A DNA stretch of 64,000 nucleotides from Ruegeria_C sp041537905. Its GTDB lineage: Bacteria > Pseudomonadota > Alphaproteobacteria > Rhodobacterales > Rhodobacteraceae. A model generated the notes under the pieces. The model saw nothing but the letters and a program-made list of their open reading frames with translations. It had not been told where the DNA came from and ran no database searches. This document shows, one piece after another, positions 1 through 7,547 of this stretch; position 1 is the first letter of the stretch, and each line of letters begins with the position of its first letter. Position numbers and translations under genes: made by a program. Location: NCBI RefSeq assembly GCF_041537905.1, contig NZ_JBGRUO010000004.1:62001-126000 (forward strand), in the 5' to 3' direction.

Positions 1-649
1 CGGCAAACATCAGATCGGTCTTGGCCCGGCCATTGGCCAGCAGCATCAGATAGCCCAGCCCGCGCGACGACCCGACCCACTCGCCGATCACTGCCCCGAT
101 CGGCGCATAGACCGCAGCCAATCGCAGGCCCGAGGCCAGCGAGGGCAGTGCGGCAGGCACACGGATCTGCCACAGGATTGCGCGGCGACTGGCCTGCATC
201 GTGCGCGCCAGATCCAGATAGCCCTCGGGGGTGCGCATCAGCCCGTCGAAAAAGGACGAGGTCACCGGGAAGTAGATGATCAGCACCGCCATGGCGACTT
301 TCGACCCTAACCCGTAGCCAAACCACAATGTCAGGATCGGAGCCAAGGCAAAGACCGGCAGCGCCTGGGTGAAGACCAGCATCGGCTGCACCAGCACCCG
401 CGCAGTCCGCGACGAGGCCAGTTGAATCGCTGTTGCAGCCCCCAGCGCCGAGCCGACGACGAGGCCGATCAGAACCTCCAGCCCGGTCACAAGCGTATTT
501 TCAGCGATCACCGCACGGTTTGCCCACCAGGTTTCGGCCACCACCACGGGACCCGGCAGGATAAAGCGCGGCAGGCCGGTGAACATCACCACCCCTTGCC
601 AGAGCAGCAGCGCGAACACGGTCGCCGCAAGGGGGGCACCGATCCTCAT
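1..649 (-). CDS. thiX: Thiamin-precursor ABC transporter permease ThiX (3' end outside window)
   Basis: Inner-membrane permease of an ABC importer, presumably for the thiamin pyrimidine precursor N-formyl-aminopyrimidine together with ThiY and ThiZ. The 216 codons visible show several hydrophobic segments (about residues 8-25, 55-75, 90-110, 118-135, 175-195) and the BPD_transp_1 EAA-type loop near residues 146-166 (LARTMQASRRAILWQIRVPA), which docks on the ATPase. The ATG at 649-647 overlaps the TGA of the upstream ATPase gene (ATGA), so the two are translationally coupled. The C-terminus lies beyond position 1. Family alone would also fit a SsuC/TauC-type permease; the assignment to thiamin precursors rests on the operon. 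Confidence 0.85.
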   Translation of the reverse strand, partial: MRIGAPLAATVFALLLWQGVVMFTGLPRFILPGPVVVAETWWANRAVIAENTLVTGLEVLIGLVVGSALGAATAIQLASSRTARVLVQPMLVFTQALPVFALAPILTLWFGYGLGSKVAMAVLIIYFPVTSSFFDGLMRTPEGYLDLARTMQASRRAILWQIRVPAALPSLASGLRLAAVYAPIGAVIGEWVGSSRGLGYLMLLANGRAKTDLMFA

Positions 650-1374
650 GCCGCGCGCTCTCGCAACAGACGCAGCAATGCGCCCTGGGTTTCCAGCATC
701 TCGATATCATCCACCAGACGCGGCGCGGGCGAGGTCGGCACCGCGCAATGATCAAGGCCGCGATGCGACATCACCGCAATGGTCTGGCCCAGACGTGCGG
801 CCTCGCCCGGATCATGGGTCACCAGCAGAACGGTGCGACCCTGCAACAACTCGACCGCCAGTTCCTGCATATCGGCCCGTGTCCGGGCGTCGAGCGCCGA
901 GAATGGCTCGTCCAGCAGAATGATCTGCTTGTCCTCCATCAGCGTCCGCGCCAGTGCCGCGCGCTGCCGCTGCCCGCCAGACAGTTCCGAGGGTTTCTTA
1001 TGCGCATGCTCGGACAAGCCGACACGCCCCAGCAACCTCGTCAACCGGTCCGCATCGGGCTTTTCGCCACGCAAACGAGCGCCCAGAGTTACATTGCGCG
1101 CCACATCCGCCCACGGCAGCAGCAGATCGTCCTGCGCCATATAGGCCACGCGCGGTACCACAGGTTGCCCGTCCGAGGCGTGGATGGTGCCGCCAAACAT
1201 CGCCCCGGTCTGCAACCCGGCGATGAGGCGCAGAACCGTCGATTTCCCAACACCCGAGCCGCCCAGTAGGCAGGTCCATTCCCCCGCCTTCAGAACGAGC
1301 GAAAGTGGCGCGAAAAGGGGCACGCCGTCGATGGAGGCGCCCCCTTCGACCACGATCTCGGGTGCCGAATTCAC
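646..1374 (-). CDS. thiZ: ABC transporter ATP-binding protein ThiZ
   Basis: ATPase subunit that powers the ThiXYZ importer on the cytoplasmic face of the membrane. Of its 242 residues, Walker A is GGSGVGKS (38-45), the Q-loop YMAQDD is near 78, the signature LSGGQRQ is at 131-137, Walker B IILLDE at 151-156, and the switch histidine is in VTHDP near 187. The start is a GTG that overlaps the tenA TGA (GTGA). The protein belongs to the SsuB/TauB/ThiZ group; neighbours tenA and thiY decide for the thiamin precursor. All catalytic motifs look intact. Confidence 0.88.
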   Translation of the reverse strand: MNSAPEIVVEGGASIDGVPLFAPLSLVLKAGEWTCLLGGSGVGKSTVLRLIAGLQTGAMFGGTIHASDGQPVVPRVAYMAQDDLLLPWADVARNVTLGARLRGEKPDADRLTRLLGRVGLSEHAHKKPSELSGGQRQRAALARTLMEDKQIILLDEPFSALDARTRADMQELAVELLQGRTVLLVTHDPGEAARLGQTIAVMSHRGLDHCAVPTSPAPRLVDDIEMLETQGALLRLLRERAA

Positions 1375-2054
1375 GGGTTCAGGCCCATTTCCCAGAACTT
1401 GACCTCAAGCTCTGTGGCGGTGCGGAAGGTCTTGCATAGGCTCTGCCAGACCGGCAGTTGATCGTACCCCTCGCCCAGACGGCGGGTCACAGCGCTGTCG
1501 ATCATGGCACCGACATCGCGGCAATAGGCCTGATACTGATCGCCCGCATAGGTGTCGATCCACTGTTGATAGATGTCCGAGCGCGCCTCTTGCTTCAGTC
1601 GCAGACCGATCTCGGCATAGCCCATCACGCAAGGCGCGAGCGCGGCTAGCAAATTCAGGAAGTCACCGCTATACCCGGCCTCAAGCACATAGCGCGTATA
1701 GGCGAGGTTTTCGGGCCGTTCCGGCGTTGCGGCAAGCTCCTCATGCGAGATACCGGCCTCGGCGCAGACGCCGACATGCAGCATCATCTCTTCATGGATC
1801 AGCCCGTTTACCGTGGACGAGGCTACCAGCATCTCTTCATGGGTGTCCGCCTTGACCACGGCCAGCGCCCAGGCACGCGAGAAGTGGGTGAGGAAGACGA
1901 AATCCTGCCGCAGGTAATGCAGAAACGCGTCATTCGGCAAGCTCCCGTCGCTCAACCCCTCGACAAAGGCGTGGCGGGTATAGTTCCGCCACGTCTCGCC
2001 AGTGGCCGCGCGCATCAGTCCGAAGGCGCGACCATAGTCCGGCGCCGCGCTCAT
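1371..2054 (-). CDS. tenA: Aminopyrimidine aminohydrolase TenA (thiaminase II)
   Basis: Hydrolyses 4-amino-5-aminomethyl-2-methylpyrimidine, a thiamin breakdown product, to the HMP used for thiamin synthesis. The 227-residue all-helical protein has the TenA hallmarks: Asp51 in LRQDFVFL, the catalytic Cys142 in LAPCVMGYAEIG, and a C-terminal acidic motif ATELEVKFWEMG (Glu215/217). Lying between the genes for the periplasmic binding protein and the ATPase of the importer, it supports salvage of formyl-aminopyrimidine. The separate deformylase of the B. subtilis pathway (YlmB) is not in the operon. The ATG at 2054 overlaps the thiY stop. Confidence 0.9.
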   Translation of the reverse strand: MSAAPDYGRAFGLMRAATGETWRNYTRHAFVEGLSDGSLPNDAFLHYLRQDFVFLTHFSRAWALAVVKADTHEEMLVASSTVNGLIHEEMMLHVGVCAEAGISHEELAATPERPENLAYTRYVLEAGYSGDFLNLLAALAPCVMGYAEIGLRLKQEARSDIYQQWIDTYAGDQYQAYCRDVGAMIDSAVTRRLGEGYDQLPVWQSLCKTFRTATELEVKFWEMGLNP

Positions 2055-2986
2055 TGCGCGGTCACGTCGATGGCGATGTCGCTGACCGGGTTGACGCTGT
2101 CAGTCAGGCCCTTGTCCTTGAGGAACTCCTCGAACCGCGTATAGCGGCCGGCATCCAGCCCGGCGGGGCGCAGCGCGAAGCGGGTCAGCGTGTCTTTCCA
2201 GGCGCGCTTGTTCAGCTCATCCTGCAGTTCCGGCGAGGTGCCAGAGAAGATTTCCCAGCTTTCCTGCGGATGGTTCACGATGAACTGCGTGGCCTTTTCG
2301 GTTGCGGCCAGAAAACGGGCCACTTTGTCGGCATCCATCATGTCCGGGTTGGCGACATAGATCAGCTCATCATAAGGCGGCACGCCCTCTTCTTCGATGT
2401 AAAAGCAGGTGCCGGGGTGACCTTCGATATCCATCTGGTTCAACTCGAAATTCCGATAGGCCCCGATCACCGCATCGACCTGGCCGGACATCAGCGACGG
2501 CGACAGCGAGAAATTCACGTTAACCAGTTCAACCTCGTCCAGCTTGACGCCGTAATTGCCCAGAACCGTGCTCAGCACTGCTTCTTCGACACCGGCGACC
2601 GAGAAACCGATCTTTTTGCCCTTCAGGTCGGCGGGCGTCTTGATCGGCCCGTCCTTGAGCACCAGCAGGCAGTTCAGCGGTGTGGCCACCAGCGTGCCGA
2701 CACGTTTCAGCGGCAGGCCCTCATGGATTTGCAGGTGCAGCTGCGGTTGATAGCTGACCGCGAGATCGCCCTGACCGGCCGCAACCAAACGCGGCGGGGC
2801 CGATGGATCGGCGGGGGCGATGATTTCAACATCAAGGTCCTGATCCGCGAAATAGCCCTTTTCCTGTGCCACGATGATGGGCCCGTGATCGGGGTTCACG
2901 AACCAGTCCAGCAGGACAGTCATCTTGTCTTCGGCAAAAGCCGGGGTCGCAGCGAGGAGCGTCAGGGTGGTGAGGATTTTCTTCAT
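2051..2986 (-). CDS. thiY: ABC transporter substrate-binding protein ThiY (thiamin pyrimidine precursor)
   Basis: Periplasmic binding protein of the NMT1/THI5-like family that captures the pyrimidine precursor for ThiXZ. The chosen ATG at 2986 gives a clean signal peptide, MKKILTTLTLLAATPAFA, followed by mature EDKMTVLLDWFVNPDHG. The tryptophan and NPDHG segment, and PADPSAPPRLVAAGQGDLAV further on, are typical of ThiY. The reading frame stays open for about 140 codons upstream, but that stretch is antisense-like and overlaps thiF, so I exclude it. Length 311 residues, as usual for the family. Sixteen bases separate it from thiF. Confidence 0.88.
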   Translation of the reverse strand: MKKILTTLTLLAATPAFAEDKMTVLLDWFVNPDHGPIIVAQEKGYFADQDLDVEIIAPADPSAPPRLVAAGQGDLAVSYQPQLHLQIHEGLPLKRVGTLVATPLNCLLVLKDGPIKTPADLKGKKIGFSVAGVEEAVLSTVLGNYGVKLDEVELVNVNFSLSPSLMSGQVDAVIGAYRNFELNQMDIEGHPGTCFYIEEEGVPPYDELIYVANPDMMDADKVARFLAATEKATQFIVNHPQESWEIFSGTSPELQDELNKRAWKDTLTRFALRPAGLDAGRYTRFEEFLKDKGLTDSVNPVSDIAIDVTAQ

Positions 2987-3002
2987 GTTATCAATATCCT
3001 GT

Positions 3003-3968
3003 TCATGAAGTGGAGGCCGCGACGAGGACAATCTCGCCTGGCCAGATTTCTGTGATCTGCTCTGCCGCCCGCCAGGCGCGCAGACCGGTGGCGCAGCACA
3101 GCGCAAGCGGAGTATCGGGGTCAGGAAGGGCCGCGTACACCTGATCCGGCGTGATCCGCACGGCGTCGGGATGGGCCGGAACCGGTGCTTCGGTAATGTC
3201 CCGAAGTTCGACGATCTTGTGCTGCGCCCCGAGGCTGGTCGGGGCAACAAAGGCAAAGCCGCTCTCGGGCTCGGGCGCGGAGTCAAACCGGAAGGTCGAG
3301 AGGCGAAAACTCTTCGCCTCCACCTGCACCATTTGACCGATGGGCGAGGGATCAAACCCCAGCAACACCGACAGCGCGATCTGCGCCTGCAGCGCGCCGA
3401 TGATGGCCACAACAGGCCCTAACACGCCCGATGTGGCGCAGTTTTGAGTGTTGTCGGGCATTTCGGGGAACATCGCGCGCAGGCTGGGGCCAGTGCCGCA
3501 GAACCCGCCGACATAACCGCTCAGCCCCAGCGCCGAGGCGCTGATCAGTGGGGTTTTCAGACCGCGACAGGTGTCGCTCAACACATAGCTCGCCGCATAG
3601 CTGTCGGCACAATCCAGCACGATATCCGCCTGCTGGACGAGTTCCCCCGCGTTTGCAGGGGTCAAGGCCTGCACCACGCCAATCACAGAGATTTCAGCGT
3701 TGATCTGCTGACAGCGCATCGCGGCGGACAGCGCCTTGGGCTGACCGCAATCTGTTTCGGTGAACAAGGTTTGTCGATGCAGGTTCGACAACGCAACCGC
3801 GTCCGGATCGAGGATGGTCAGATGCCCCACACCCGCACCCGCCAACAGCGGCAGCAGCGGTGCGGCAAGCCCACCCGCGCCGATCACCAATACACGGGCG
3901 TTGGACAGCGCCGCCTGTCCGTCAGCGCCGACCTCGGGCAATTGCATCTGACGCGCATAGCGGCTCAT
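3003..3968 (-). CDS. thiF: ThiF/MoeB-type adenylyltransferase with short rhodanese-like tail
   Basis: E1-like enzyme expected to adenylate the ThiS C-terminal glycine so that sulfur can be loaded for thiazole synthesis. Start ATG 3968 overlaps the thiE TGA. The 321 residues show the nucleotide loop GAGGLA (30-35), the DPD acidic site near 54, and the conserved Cys177 in NCATSGVLGPVV. Odd points: the CxxC pairs that bind zinc in MoeB/ThiF are missing (GTGPSLRAMFP stands where CYRC is expected, and the second pair is absent). The last 70 residues resemble a shortened rhodanese domain, with CCATGLRAWR (291-300) as the putative persulfide loop. Assigned to thiamin by context. Confidence 0.85.
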   Translation of the reverse strand: MSRYARQMQLPEVGADGQAALSNARVLVIGAGGLAAPLLPLLAGAGVGHLTILDPDAVALSNLHRQTLFTETDCGQPKALSAAMRCQQINAEISVIGVVQALTPANAGELVQQADIVLDCADSYAASYVLSDTCRGLKTPLISASALGLSGYVGGFCGTGPSLRAMFPEMPDNTQNCATSGVLGPVVAIIGALQAQIALSVLLGFDPSPIGQMVQVEAKSFRLSTFRFDSAPEPESGFAFVAPTSLGAQHKIVELRDITEAPVPAHPDAVRITPDQVYAALPDPDTPLALCCATGLRAWRAAEQITEIWPGEIVLVAASTS

Positions 3969-4561
3969 CGCGTGACCTCGATCCACTCCCGGACACGCGC
4001 CTCAGGGTCAGGATTCAGCGTGATGTCGGTTACGACCGAGACGATATCCGCCCCCGCCTCCAGCACGCCGGGCGCGCGTTCGACGCTCATGCCGCCGATG
4101 CCTACCAGGGGCACCGACCCGACGCGGGCCTTCCATTCAGTGACTTTCGGCAAGCCTTGCTGATGCCATTTCATCTTTTTCAGGATCGTCGGATAGACCG
4201 GGCCAAGCGCGATATAGGCCGGGTCAAGCGACAGGGCGCGGTCCAATTCCGCATCATCATGGGTCGAAAGCCCCAGCTTTAGACCCGCTTTTCGAATCGC
4301 AGGTAGATCGGCCTCGTCCAGATCCTCCTGCCCCAGATGCAGCCAGTCGCAACCTTCATCAATGGCGATCTGCCAATAGTCATTCACCACCAGCACCGCG
4401 TCATGGGTTCGACACAGATCAACCGCGGTGCGGATCTGCGTGCGGATGATCGCCTCAGGGCGGTCCTTGATGCGTAGCTGCACCAGCTTGACGCCCAGAG
4501 GCAGCATGCGCGCCAGCCAGGAAACGTCGTCGAAGATCGGATAAAACCGGTCGAGCGTCAT
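3965..4561 (-). CDS. thiE: Thiamin phosphate synthase ThiE
   Basis: Couples HMP-pyrophosphate with the thiazole carboxylate phosphate to make thiamin phosphate in the cytoplasm. The 198-residue TIM barrel has HLGQED (75-80), GLSTH near 97, GPVYPT (120-125) and the phosphate-binding GIGGMS (154-159). The usual NDR of the pyrophosphate site reads NDYW here (60-63), so the arginine is replaced. The ThiE family nevertheless fits throughout its length. Start ATG 4561 overlaps the thiG stop by four bases. Confidence 0.92.
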   Translation of the reverse strand: MTLDRFYPIFDDVSWLARMLPLGVKLVQLRIKDRPEAIIRTQIRTAVDLCRTHDAVLVVNDYWQIAIDEGCDWLHLGQEDLDEADLPAIRKAGLKLGLSTHDDAELDRALSLDPAYIALGPVYPTILKKMKWHQQGLPKVTEWKARVGSVPLVGIGGMSVERAPGVLEAGADIVSVVTDITLNPDPEARVREWIEVTR

Positions 4562-5328
4562 GACAGGAACGCCTTTCCGATCACGGGCGTCGAAGGTGTC
4601 GCCATATCGCGCGGTTCGATCGGGTCGGCCTGGTGGGCCAGCCTGCCCGCCTCGACCGCTTGCGCCATGGCGCGGGCCATCGCGGCGGGATCACCGGCGC
4701 GGGCGACGGCGGTGTTGAGCAGGACGGCATCAAAGCCCAGTTCCATCGCATGCGCCGCATGGCTGGGCAGGCCGATCCCGGCATCCACCACCAGCGGCGT
4801 GTCAGGGAATTCGGACCGCATGGCGCGCAGCGCATATTCATTGGCCAGCCCCCGGCCCGACCCGATCGGCGCGCCCCAGGGCATCAGCACCTCGCACCCC
4901 GCGCCCAGCAAACGCTCGCCCACGATCAGATCCTCGGTGGTATAGGGAAAGACCTGAAACCCGTCCTCGGTCAGAATGCGCGCGGCCTCGACCAGTTGAA
5001 AGACATCCGGTTGCAGGCTGTCGGTATGACCGATCAGTTCGAGCTTGATCCAAGTCGTGTCGAACACCTCGCGGGCCATATGGGCGGTGGTCACGGCCTC
5101 TTTCACCGAATGGCAGCCCGCGGTGTTGGGCAGGACATGCACATCCAGATCGCGGATCATCTGCCAGAAGCTCTGTCCTGCACCGCCTGCCCCCTCGCGC
5201 CGCAGCGAGACGGTGGCGATGGCGGCCTTGGACTCGCGAAACGCCGCCTCAAGAATTGCGGGGCTGGGATATTGCGCCGTGCCCAGCATCAGCGGGTTGG
5301 CCAGTTGGGTGCCGTAGAAGCAGCGCAT
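4558..5328 (-). CDS. thiG: Thiazole synthase ThiG
   Basis: Builds the thiazole phosphate from deoxyxylulose phosphate, ThiS-thiocarboxylate and dehydroglycine (here supplied by ThiO). Seen in the 256 residues: PNTAGC (67-72), the Schiff-base lysine in TWIKLELIGH (Lys95), and MPWGAPIGSGRG (149-160) forming the phosphate site. Length and motifs are normal for the family. Only three bases separate its start from the end of thiS, so the sulfur carrier and its acceptor enzyme should be made together. Confidence 0.95.
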   Translation of the reverse strand: MRCFYGTQLANPLMLGTAQYPSPAILEAAFRESKAAIATVSLRREGAGGAGQSFWQMIRDLDVHVLPNTAGCHSVKEAVTTAHMAREVFDTTWIKLELIGHTDSLQPDVFQLVEAARILTEDGFQVFPYTTEDLIVGERLLGAGCEVLMPWGAPIGSGRGLANEYALRAMRSEFPDTPLVVDAGIGLPSHAAHAMELGFDAVLLNTAVARAGDPAAMARAMAQAVEAGRLAHQADPIEPRDMATPSTPVIGKAFLS

Positions 5329-5331
5329 CGC

Positions 5332-5526
5332 TCAGCCCCCCTGCATCGGTGCGAGGATTTCGACACGATCACCATCGGCAAGCACGTGACCTATCCGGGC
5401 GGAGGAGGCGACAAAGACCTCGTTCACCGCCGTGGCCACCCGGCCAGAATAGCCGCATTCACTCAGCAACTCGGACAGGGTTGTGGCTGCCACCTCGCGG
5501 GGGTCACCGTTAACGATGATCTTCAT
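5332..5526 (-). CDS. thiS: Sulfur carrier protein ThiS
   Basis: A 64-residue ubiquitin-fold sulfur carrier. It begins MKIIVNGDPREV and ends in the di-glycine MQGG, whose last carboxylate is adenylated by ThiF and turned into the thiocarboxylate used by ThiG. VNEVFV at about 34-39 and DGDRVEIL at about 51-58 are typical ThiS features. I chose ATG 5526 because it gives the normal family length; the frame is open further upstream but only as antisense-like sequence over thiO. The start overlaps the end of thiO by 17 bases. Confidence 0.93.
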   Translation of the reverse strand: MKIIVNGDPREVAATTLSELLSECGYSGRVATAVNEVFVASSARIGHVLADGDRVEILAPMQGG

Positions 5527-6487
5527 CGACGAACTCCGAATGTTTGTTCTCAAGCGCCAGATCGGCCACGCCCTGCGCCAGTGCTGGAGCCAGCAGATAG
5601 CCGTGCCGATAGAGGCCGTTGGCATAGATGCGCCCGTTCCGGCGCCGGATACGGGGCAGGTTGTCGGGGAAAGCCGGGCGCAGATCGACACCGGTTTCCA
5701 GGATTTCCGCCTCGCCGAAGGCCGGGTTCAGCGCAAAGGCGGCGCTGAGCAGTTCCAGCATCGAGCGGGCGGTGATCCGCGTCTTGTCCTCGCTTTCGAT
5801 CATGGTCGCGCCCAGCATGAAGATGCCCTCGCCGCGCGGCACCAAATAAAGCGGGATGCGCGGATGCAGCAGCCGGACCGGACGGCTGAGCGTCACATCA
5901 GGGCAGCGGATAACCAGCATCTCACCCTTCACGCCGCGCAGATCGCTCAGCTGGTCGCGGGCGGCATAACCCCGACAGTCGATGGCGTTTTCGAGCGTCT
6001 CAGGCGCGGGTTCGGCGTAGAAAGGGACACCCTGTGCCACAAGCGCCTTGCGCAAGCTTTTCAACGCAGAACGGGGATCGAGATGGGCCTCTTGTGGAAA
6101 GTGCAGCCCGGCTTCGAAACCACTCAAATCAGGCTCTAATTGGATGATTTGATCGCGATCTGCCTGCGCATAACCTTCGGTGCGGCGCGAGAAACGGCGC
6201 AGGTCGGGCAGGTCACGGCGATGGGCCACCACCAGCGTACCGGCGCGATCCACTTGCGTGTAACGCTCCCACCAGTCGATGGCGGTCTGGCCGTGGCGCA
6301 GCACCGGCTCCTCGGCATTTTCGTATTCGCACCAGGGCGCCAGCATGCCGCCCGCCCACCAGGAACAGCCATGCGGGCCTGGTGGACCGGCGGGGTCAAA
6401 GACCTGCACCTGCGCGCCGCGCGCGGCAAGCTCGGTCGCAACCGTCAGACCGGCGACGCCGGCCCCTATGACAGAATGCAGCGTCAC
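5510..6487 (-). CDS. thiO: Glycine oxidase ThiO (FAD-dependent)
   Basis: FAD-dependent oxidase that makes the iminoacetate (dehydroglycine) needed by ThiG, as in aerobic bacteria without ThiH. The 325-residue DAO-type fold has an N-terminal dinucleotide motif GAGVAG (8-13) and the acidic end of the Rossmann unit at VFDPAG. GCSWWAGGMLAPWCEYE (about 40-56) is the typical ThiO segment after it, and the C-terminus has the second FAD contact near NGLYRHGYLLAP. The start overlaps the thiD stop by four bases. It could in principle be another D-amino-acid oxidase, but the operon settles it. Confidence 0.92.
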   Translation of the reverse strand: MTLHSVIGAGVAGLTVATELAARGAQVQVFDPAGPPGPHGCSWWAGGMLAPWCEYENAEEPVLRHGQTAIDWWERYTQVDRAGTLVVAHRRDLPDLRRFSRRTEGYAQADRDQIIQLEPDLSGFEAGLHFPQEAHLDPRSALKSLRKALVAQGVPFYAEPAPETLENAIDCRGYAARDQLSDLRGVKGEMLVIRCPDVTLSRPVRLLHPRIPLYLVPRGEGIFMLGATMIESEDKTRITARSMLELLSAAFALNPAFGEAEILETGVDLRPAFPDNLPRIRRRNGRIYANGLYRHGYLLAPALAQGVADLALENKHSEFVDEDHR

Positions 6488-7287
6488 TGTTCCCAGACCT
6501 GATGAAAGTGATGCACCGGCCCATGACCCTGACCGATCTTCAAATCGTCGGCCTTTAGGATAGCGCCCTGCAGGTATCCATGGGCGCGCTGCATGGCCTC
6601 TTCAAGATCCTGCCCCTTTGCCAACCCCGCCGCGATGGCCGAGGACAGCGTGCACCCGGTGCCATGGGTGTTGATCGTGGCGCGGCGCGGCGCGGTGTAA
6701 TCGGCCAGCAGACCCACGCCGTTGACCAGCATGTCGTGACAGACCGGGCCCTCGGCATGACCGCCTTTCATCACCACCGCCTGCGCGCCCAGCCCGATCA
6801 AGGCCTGTGCCTGCGCGAACATCTGCTCCTGCGTCTCGGCCGGTTTGACCTCAAGCAAGCGCGCCGCTTCCGGCAGGTTCGGGGTGATGACGGTGGCGCG
6901 TGAGATCAGAACGTCGCGCAAGGTCGCGACCGCCTCATTGGCCAGCAGCGCATCACCGGATTTGGCGATCATCACCGGATCCAGGACAACGGGGCCTTCA
7001 TAACCGCCCAGCGCCTCAGCAACTGCATGGATGATTTCGGGCGAGGCCAGCATGCCGATCTTGATCGCGCCCACATCCAGATCGCAGAGCACCGCGTCGA
7101 TCTGGGCGCGGATCACGTCCAGCGGGATGCCATGCACGGCGGTCACGGCCTGTGTGTTCTGCGCGGTGACGGCGGTGATGACACTGGCGCCATAAACACC
7201 CAGCGCGGACATCGCCTTGAGGTCGGCCTGAATGCCTGCTCCCCCTCCGCTATCGGATCCGGCTATGGTCAGGGCGATCGGTGTCAT
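6484..7287 (-). CDS. thiD: Hydroxymethylpyrimidine/phosphomethylpyrimidine kinase ThiD
   Basis: Phosphorylates HMP twice to HMP-pyrophosphate, the pyrimidine donor for ThiE. The ribokinase-fold protein (267 residues) begins MTPIALTIAGSDSGGGAGIQ, the classic ThiD start, and ends with the anion-hole motif HGTGCTLSSAIAAGLAKG. The start at 7287 has GGGAGA about six bases upstream; an earlier in-frame start would add 14 non-conserved residues. First gene of the thiamin operon, lying just below the TPP riboswitch. With TenA and ThiXYZ upstream in the pathway it would receive salvaged HMP. Confidence 0.94.
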   Translation of the reverse strand: MTPIALTIAGSDSGGGAGIQADLKAMSALGVYGASVITAVTAQNTQAVTAVHGIPLDVIRAQIDAVLCDLDVGAIKIGMLASPEIIHAVAEALGGYEGPVVLDPVMIAKSGDALLANEAVATLRDVLISRATVITPNLPEAARLLEVKPAETQEQMFAQAQALIGLGAQAVVMKGGHAEGPVCHDMLVNGVGLLADYTAPRRATINTHGTGCTLSSAIAAGLAKGQDLEEAMQRAHGYLQGAILKADDLKIGQGHGPVHHFHQVWEQ

Positions 7288-7343
7288 CCATTGCTCTCCC
7301 GCTTCGGGTGGACAATGGGCGGTGGGCACGCTCGATATTCTGA

Positions 7344-7430
7344 GACCGTTTCCTACGCCGGCACTGCCCGGATCAGGTTCGATGGGTTGACGCAGATGCG
7401 GCTCTCAGCCCGGAGGCACCCCAACGGTTT
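7344..7430 (-). promoter_or_regulatory. TPP riboswitch (THI element)
   Basis: Read on the minus strand, the element has the hallmark pieces in order: GGGGTGCC, CTGAGA, ACCC, GAACCTGATC, and GGCAGTGCCGGCGTAGGAA, closed by a P1 helix formed by AACCGT/ACGGTT-type complementarity (7423-7428 with 7345-7350). CTGAGA and the GAACCTGATC arm are the thiamin pyrophosphate-contacting parts of the known aptamer. It lies 57 bases before thiD and should shut off the whole operon when TPP is abundant. Whether it acts by terminating transcription or hiding the thiD ribosome site is not clear; I saw no strong terminator between 7288 and 7344. Confidence 0.95.
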
Positions 7431-7493
7431 GCGCGTTCATCTCAGGGTCGCGGGAAAGAATCAAGGGGGAAATGACGCGGCGTTACGAGCTCA

Positions 7494-7525
7494 AAGCAAA
7501 AGAGCCGACCCAATGGACCGGCTCT
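7494..7525 (-). terminator. Rho-independent terminator after dnaJ
   Basis: On the minus strand AGAGCCG and CGGCTCT (7519-7525 and 7501-7507) form a 7-bp stem with an 11-base loop, followed by TTTTGCTTT. It lies 22 bases past the dnaJ stop and would end the dnaK-dnaJ transcript before the thiamin riboswitch, which reads in the same direction. Confidence 0.75.
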
Positions 7526-7547
7526 AACACAGGGAAATTTGCAGGTT

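Noticed and set aside
2987..3412. A 142-codon N-terminal extension of thiY
   Set aside because: It overlaps thiF in another frame and has repetitive Arg/Ser/Pro content; the signal peptide start at 2986 is clear.
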